Positions 58,568 to 64,000 of a stretch of 64,000 bases of DNA are shown here, piece by piece. The first letter of the stretch is position 1. Each line of letters opens with the position of its first letter. The notes beneath the pieces are model-generated. The model was given only the letters and a program-made list of their open reading frames with translations. It had not been told where the DNA came from and did not search any database. The position numbers were made by a program, and so were the translations under genes. The stretch is from Parapristionchus giblindavisi (lineage: Eukaryota > Nematoda > Chromadorea > Rhabditida > Diplogasteridae). The stretch is taken from positions 62,001 to 126,000 of the forward strand of contig CALSFV010000018.1 in assembly GCA_943737045.1 (NCBI GenBank). The letters run 5' to 3'.

Positions 58568-60541
58568 AGACTCGATCATATTCGACCACCCCCGGACACG
58601 TGCGCTAGCAATGGTAACTGGGGGTCCATACTTGGGTGTTAGGAGTGTCACCGGCCCTTATTACACAAAACAGCAGACATTCCCTGTTTGTGCCCTCAGG
58701 CTATTAGAAAAATTAATTTAAGTGCAAAAACGTTTAAAAATCATAATTTCTCAAATTGTTGAGATGAAGTCTAAATATCATTTGCGATGCATCTAGGGTG
58801 CAGAGACCTTGCTAATTCACTATTAGCATCGAATGCACGTTGATTCCTAAACCACTTTTTTTACTCAAAATTTTGGTTTTTTCGGACAAATTATAGCTTG
58901 TTGTAGATTGCTGCAGAGTTTTTCGACTAGGTATTGTAGCCTAAGAAATTCTGCATCGATTTCACTTAAAACTGGGTTCTCCACGTTAGACCCAGTTGTC
59001 GAATTTTTCGCTCGAACTTCCGTCATTGATGGTTTCCCGAACAACTGCTGTATTTTCCAAACGATTGGGCGGAATTGTGGTCTACTAAAAGTTTCGAGGT
59101 GAGACCAGTAAAATGACACAAGAAGCCCATCACTTGGATCAATTTGAAAAATTCGATTTTCACGACCCGGGGGTCATGGTCTGAAAATTTCAAAATTTCT
59201 CAAGTTTGAAATGTTTTCATTTATGCGGCCTATTGTGAAGTACTAATGATATGAATAATATTCAGCCAATGCTCAATGGCTAATCTATAGTTTCAACCAT
59301 TTTTTCGAACATTTTCGTTCTAAATGCGTGCGAAAAATCAGAATTGTGCTTGAATCAGTTTCCAACTTGCTTTCTGTAACATTCTGTCTTAGTACTTTCC
59401 AATGTACATACATAATCAAAATGAAAATCGTTTATTTTCGAAAATTTAAAAAAAAATCAATTTGATTGTCTACTTTCACGGAAAATTTCTAAAATATTGC
59501 AGTTTTTTCGACTCAAATGCTGCGACAATGAGCAAATGACAATGACAATGCGAAGTTTCATGATGAGCAAACATAGTAGAACTGAATTCCCGGCATTCGG
59601 CTCACTTTTGAAAAATCGAATTCCATAAAACCTTTTGACCCCGGGGTCATGGCAAAAAAAAAGAATTTTCGAAATTGAACGGTTTTCATATTGATTATGT
59701 ACATTGGAAAGTACTAAGACAGAATGTTACAGAAAGCAAGTTGGGAACTGATTCAAGCACTATTCTGATTTTTCGCACGCATTTAGAACGAAAATGTTCG
59801 AAAAATGGTTGAAAGGATAGATTAGCCATTGAGCATTGGCTGAATATTATTCATATCATTAGTACTTCACAATAGGCCGCATAAATGAAAACATTTCAAA
59901 CTTGAGAAATTTGGAAAATTTCGGACCATGACCCCCAGGTCGTGAAAATCGAATTTTTCAAATTGATCCAAGTGATGAGCTTCTTGTGTCATTTTACTGG
60001 TCTCACCTCGAAACTTTGTGTAGAGCACAACTCCGCACCAATCGTTTGGAAAATACGTTTGGAAAATACATTTGTTCGGGAAAACCATCGATGACGGAAA
60101 TTCGAGCGAAAATTTCGGCCAGATGGTATAACGGGAAGAACCCGGTTTTAAGTGAAATCAATGCAGAATTGCTTAGGCTACAATACCTGGCCGGAAATCT
60201 TTGCAGCAATCTACAACAAGCGATGATTTGTCCGAAAAAACCAAAATTTGGAGTCAAAAAAGTGGTTTAGGAATCAACGCGCATTCGATGATAATAATGA
60301 ATTAGAAAGCCCTGTGCACCCTAGACGCATCGCAAATGATATTTAGACTTCATCTCAACAATTTGAAAAATTATGATTTTTTAACCTTTTTTTTTTAAAT
60401 TATTTTTTTTAATAGCCTGAGGGCACAAGCAGGAAATTTCTGCTGTTTTGTGTAATAAGGGCCGGAGACACTCCTAACACCCAAGTATGGACCCCCAGCT
60501 CCCATTGCTAGCGCACGTGTCCGGGGGGTGATCGAGTCTTA
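58568..60541. mobile_element. 2 kb palindromic element with the same ORF in both arms
   Basis: Arms about 58568-59440 and 59680-60541 are inverted copies; outer ends AAGACTCGATCA and the GTGTCCGGGGG / CCCCCGGACAC words match. Both arms encode, outward-reading, a frame with MSFYWSHLET, GKPSMTE and LCSNLQQA (59119-58865 minus, 59986-60270 plus). The conserved reading suggests a former protein but no transposase domain is recognised. Confidence 0.85.
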
Positions 60542-62189
60542 ACGACCATCTCTCTTAAATTAAAATTGACCATCACCTTATGATATATCAAACTCTATCA
60601 GCATTAATGAGGAATATTTAGTTGGTAATGAACAGAGGATGAATTACACTCTAAAGACAATACAAATTACGAATTGATACACTTTATTTTCTATTTCATC
60701 TCCCTTTCGATTAATCTCTGTACTATTCAGTTGCAGTATATTATTGCAGTATACATTTATCTAAGAATATTTATATCAAAATTATTTTTGCATATTATTT
60801 TTAAAATTGTTAGGAGGAATTCATTGATTTAAAAAAAGAATTGATAAATATTCAATACGGGTATCATTCTTGTTCAATATTTAAATAGTAAGCCCCGTGA
60901 TTTCTATGATGCTCGCTTTCTTTTCTTTTCTCTCTTTGAATAAACGAACTAGAATTATAATGTCTCATCAACTGTAAACTACAAGTCAAAAAGACTGTTT
61001 TATAAACAATTGGAGAAAAAAATAGGCTGAGCTATCAACAAGGATGTATGTCAATAATAGGTAAACGGCAAACAAAGCGGGAGAAAACAAATGAAATCAA
61101 GAAGAATAAAGAATCATCAGATTAAGTGACAATTTCAATAGAAAAAGAGTGAGCATGTAACAACAGTGAATGAATTAATGATAACGACAAAAAGATAACA
61201 TACTATGTACTAACTTTATATGTATATATAATGAACGGAAGGAAAAAGCATGCAACTACATCTAGAGAAGAAGAGAATCAAATCTAAAGAGAGAAAGAGC
61301 ATTACATTCGAGAAAAATTTTTAAAATAGAAACTACCAGTTTTGAATTGAGAAACAAGTGTATCGCAATGGGTCACACGGGAACGGAATGGATGTGTGGT
61401 GGTGTGCTTCTAGGATACGGTAGGTAACTTTTAATGCAGCAAAGGAAATGGGCGGGGCGAGGGAGATCCCAGAGTATTGATTGAAATAAATGAGGTGCCT
61501 GATTAGAAAGAAGATTAAAGAAATGGGAGAGGAGAATATATCATTGTGAGAGTAACAATATCATTCCTCATAACAATATTGAATATCATAATGTACTCTG
61601 CTATTTAAAAAAGCAGGAAAGTATACTTCCAATTTGTTAGACTTGTAGTTTACTTCAAGTACAACACTACAAGTTTTGAAATACCAGAGTAAAATAAGAT
61701 GATAGATGAATAATAACCTGATGTACACATTATATCTGGTCAGAGAGATCCATTATGACAAAAGAAATAATAAAGAATCGATCAATCAGAAAAGAGATGA
61801 GCAAATTGCAAATCAACTGAATAACAAAAACAATCGATAATATAGTTGAGATACAGTAAACCTACACTTCTGTTCGGGGCCATATTCTACAGCTGATACG
61901 GTATACCGCTGATTAAGCTCATTCATAATAACATAATAGAATTGAAGGGGACGGGAGATGAAAAGACAACAAAACAGAGTTATCAAAAGAGAAAAAAGAA
62001 AGCAAAAGAGTAAGAGAGGAAGAAAACGATGTGTGAATAAAAGCAACAAGAAACAAATCAACATCTAAATGACAAGATCGAGACAAAAAGAAGCAGGTAA
62101 CACTAATGGCAGAATGAACTGATATGAATCATTCGGAAGAGTATGATAGATAGATTACAATTTATATTGATTGATTACGGTATATATGA
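60542..62189. other. Probable long 3' flank; no gene recognised
   Basis: A/G-rich DNA downstream of the terminal exon at 62366-62190. Contains one end of the AAGTCTACTT family at 61640-61690. Confidence 0.5.
61640..61690. repeat. Solo end of the AAGTCTACTTAAAG family
   Basis: TTAGACTTGTAGTTTACTTC followed by AAATACCAGAGTAA, matching the tip of the blocks at 438 and 4053. Confidence 0.6.
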
Positions 62190-62366
62190 TCATTTGATGT
62201 CGGTGGTAGATGTCTGTGGTATGAGTACAGGTGGGGATGAGGCAGCGGCATTGTTGATAGTCTTCATCGTGGATGAGATGGAAGTTATTCCATCTCGAGC
62301 TGAAGCCATAGTCATTCCACCCGGGGTATTGTTCACTTTAGGAATTACCATACGAGTACGCATTGG
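62190..62366 (-). CDS. Terminal exon of an unassigned minus-strand gene
   Basis: After an ATCTTCAG acceptor, 58 codons in phase 0 (PMRTRMVIPKVNNTPGGMTM, then SARDGITSISSTMKTINN, ending QTSTTDIK) and TGA. Ser/Thr/Asn-rich and probably a disordered C-terminus. Upstream exons would lie beyond the Tc1-like element, outside the window. Confidence 0.65.
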   Translation of the reverse strand, partial: PMRTRMVIPKVNNTPGGMTMASARDGITSISSTMKTINNAAASSPPVLIPQTSTTDIK

Positions 62367-62794
62367 CTGAAGATACAAGTAAAATGATATACGATATGAA
62401 AAGTCATAACAACATTGTATAGAGTAGTCGACTTGTTCGATTCACGTTTAAGAATACACATATACAGTACCGTGCAAAAGTCTATCCACTTTTGCTTTTT
62501 TCGTCATAACTTTTTTCAAACTCAACCGATCACGTCCAGCTTTTCAGGGATTATTTTGAGAGTGTTTTCACGTATTTTACACAACAAATTAGCCAGGGTG
62601 AACTCTTACTGCGAAATTTATTTCGATTTTATCAAAAATCACAAAAGTGAGATTTTCGTTTTCTTCGATTTCCTGTGAGTTTTTCACTCATTTCGCTACC
62701 AATGTATGTTATATCATTTTAAAACTATGAAACGATATCTTGGGAGTTAGAATCTATCGATATCCGATGAGAATCCATTCGTCGTGGACGTCAG

Positions 62795-63460
62795 ATGGGG
62801 CTGTCCGCAGACACCCTCTCACAGCTGGTCCGGGAGTCTTTTTCGACTATCCACAAGGTCATCAAAACTCCAATCTATGCTCAAACAATGGAGAAGTCTA
62901 ATGGACGACCTCGCAAGACGATTTTGACATCTGATCGACAGATTACCCGCTTCTCGAAGGAGAAAATAAGGCTCACGGCAATGAACTTCAAGTGAGAACT
63001 GGCGGAATTTCACCAAAATGTTGCACCTAAAACTTCTAAACTTGGCTGAAATGATGTTTGAGGTGTCCGTGTACATCGTGCAATATCGTCTACGTACGTC
63101 TGGACTATTCGGAAGTCAGTATATTTAGAGACCGCTGATCCCCGAAACGATTCGTAAAGCAAGAATTGCATGGGCAAAAGAGCACATTCATTGGACCCCC
63201 TAAAACTATAGATAGATCGAATTATATGACGAAATCAAGTTTATGATGGTTGGTACGAAAGGAATAACCAATGTTAGTCGTCCGGTTGGCACTAGATTCG
63301 ATTTGAAGTACCAACTGGCAACAGTGAAGCATGGAGGAGGATCGTTGATGTTGTGGAGTTATTTCTCTGTAGATGAGGTTGGCTCCCTGGTCCATATGAA
63401 TGGAATTATGAGTAAGGAGGACAACAATAATATCCTAGAGACCCATTTAATTCCCTTAAA
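62795..63460 (+). pseudogene. Tc1-like transposase, truncated
   Basis: Shows the second DNA-binding helix region (SNGRPRKTILTSDRQITRFS), then in another frame RLRTSGLFGS and ARIAWAKEHIHWTP, then KFMMVGTKG and TVKHGGGSLMLWSYFSVDEV with DEVGSLVHMNGIM. This is the order of Tc1 transposases up to the middle of the catalytic domain; the first catalytic Asp region is decayed. The C-terminal part with the last acidic residue is missing, replaced by the inverted copy of the 5' half. Confidence 0.8.
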
Positions 63461-63473
63461 CATCTTTTTAACC

Positions 63474-64000
63474 CAGTTTAGAAGTTTTAGGTGCAACAAT
63501 TTGGTGAAATTCCGCCAGTTCTCACTTGAAGTTCATTGCCGTGAGCCTTATTTTCTCCTTCGAGAAGCGGGTAATCTGTCGATCAGATGTCAAAATCGTC
63601 TTGCGAGGTCGTCCATTAGACTTCTCCATTGTTTGAGCATAGATTGGAGTTTTGATGACCTTGTGGATAGTCGAAAAAGACTCCCGGACCAGCTGTGAGA
63701 GGGTGTCTGCGGACAGCCCCATCTGACGTCCACGACGAATGGATTCTCATCGGATATCGATAGATTCTAACTCCCAAGATATCGTTTCATAATTTTAAAA
63801 TGATATAACACACATTGGTAGCGAAATGAGTGAAAAACTCACAAGAAATCGAAGAAAACGAAAATCTCACTTTTGTGATTTTTGATAAAATCGAAATAAA
63901 TTACGCAGTAAGAGTTCATCCGGGCTAATTTGATGTGTAAAATACGTGAAAACACTCTCAAAATAATCCCTGAAAAGCTGGACGTGATCGGTTGAGTTTG
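63474..64000 (-). pseudogene. Inverted copy of the Tc1-like transposase N-terminus
   Basis: The minus-strand frame at 63722-63522 is identical in sequence to the N-terminal frame at 62795-62995, showing a very recent or homogenised inverted duplication. The plus-strand frame running through this part is antisense. Confidence 0.85.

Larger units (their letters stand above)
62465..64000 (+). mobile_element. Tc1-like element with inverted duplication, cut by window end
   Basis: Begins CAGTACCGTGCAAAAGTCTA after TA. The left arm 62465-63048 is repeated inverted from 63474 to the window end. It lies in an intron of the gene whose last exon is at 62190-62366. Confidence 0.85.

Noticed and set aside
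63243..63698. 151-codon plus-strand frame as one protein
   Set aside because: Only its first half is transposase; the second half is antisense to the inverted N-terminal copy.
1..64000. CRISPR array, prokaryotic operon or viral genome
   Set aside because: No regular spacer repeats; all supported genes are intron-containing and of animal type, and no viral protein motif was recognised.

Overview
The window is nuclear DNA of a nematode. It is AT-rich and its genes are split by many introns, often of about 50 bases. Three genes point clearly to nematodes: a divergent HNF4-like nuclear receptor, a seven-helix receptor of the chemoreceptor type, and a first exon with an acceptor one base before the ATG, as in trans-spliced genes. 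No bacterial genes, rRNA genes, CRISPR arrays or intact tRNA genes were seen. All exon models were built by eye from reading frame, splice sites and phase.

Layout. 1-5.3 kb: inverted-repeat elements, two 3' exons of an unassigned minus-strand gene, and decayed coding sequence. 5.4-11.9 kb (+): cystathionine gamma-lyase with a 2.2 kb foldback element in its last long intron. 12.0-13.2 kb: a complete but dead mariner element. 16.1-22.2 kb (+): a nuclear hormone receptor. 24.6-28.5 kb (-): cfp-1 (CXXC1/Spp1 homologue), with PHD finger, shortened CXXC region and C-terminal Cys/His domain, 400 residues. 30-38 kb: dynein heavy-chain fragments, a tRNA-like sequence, an acidic small gene, an array of duplicated exon-like units and short repeats. 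38.6-46.3 kb (-): an unassigned basic, AT-hook-like protein with a tandemly duplicated exon; its last intron holds a 4.5 kb mariner split by a further 3.2 kb element. 47.9-50.5 kb: a foldback element whose end supplies the last codons of a decayed SLC26/SulP STAS gene. 52.3-53.2 kb (-): a small 74-residue gene model. 53.3-57.6 kb (-): a phase-consistent 334-residue seven-helix receptor. 58.6-60.5 kb: a 2 kb palindrome carrying the same ORF in both arms. 62.2 kb: the terminal exon of another minus-strand gene. 62.5-64 kb: a Tc1-like element with its 5' part duplicated in inverted orientation, cut by the window edge.

The genes do not form an evident pathway. The unifying theme is heavy invasion by foldback and MITE-like elements that sit mostly in introns and sometimes reach coding ends. 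No clearly new biological system was identified. The best leads are the duplicated exon cassette, exonised foldback DNA, use of GAG and AAG splice acceptors, the reduced CXXC domain and the nested mariner placed five bases from a splice donor.
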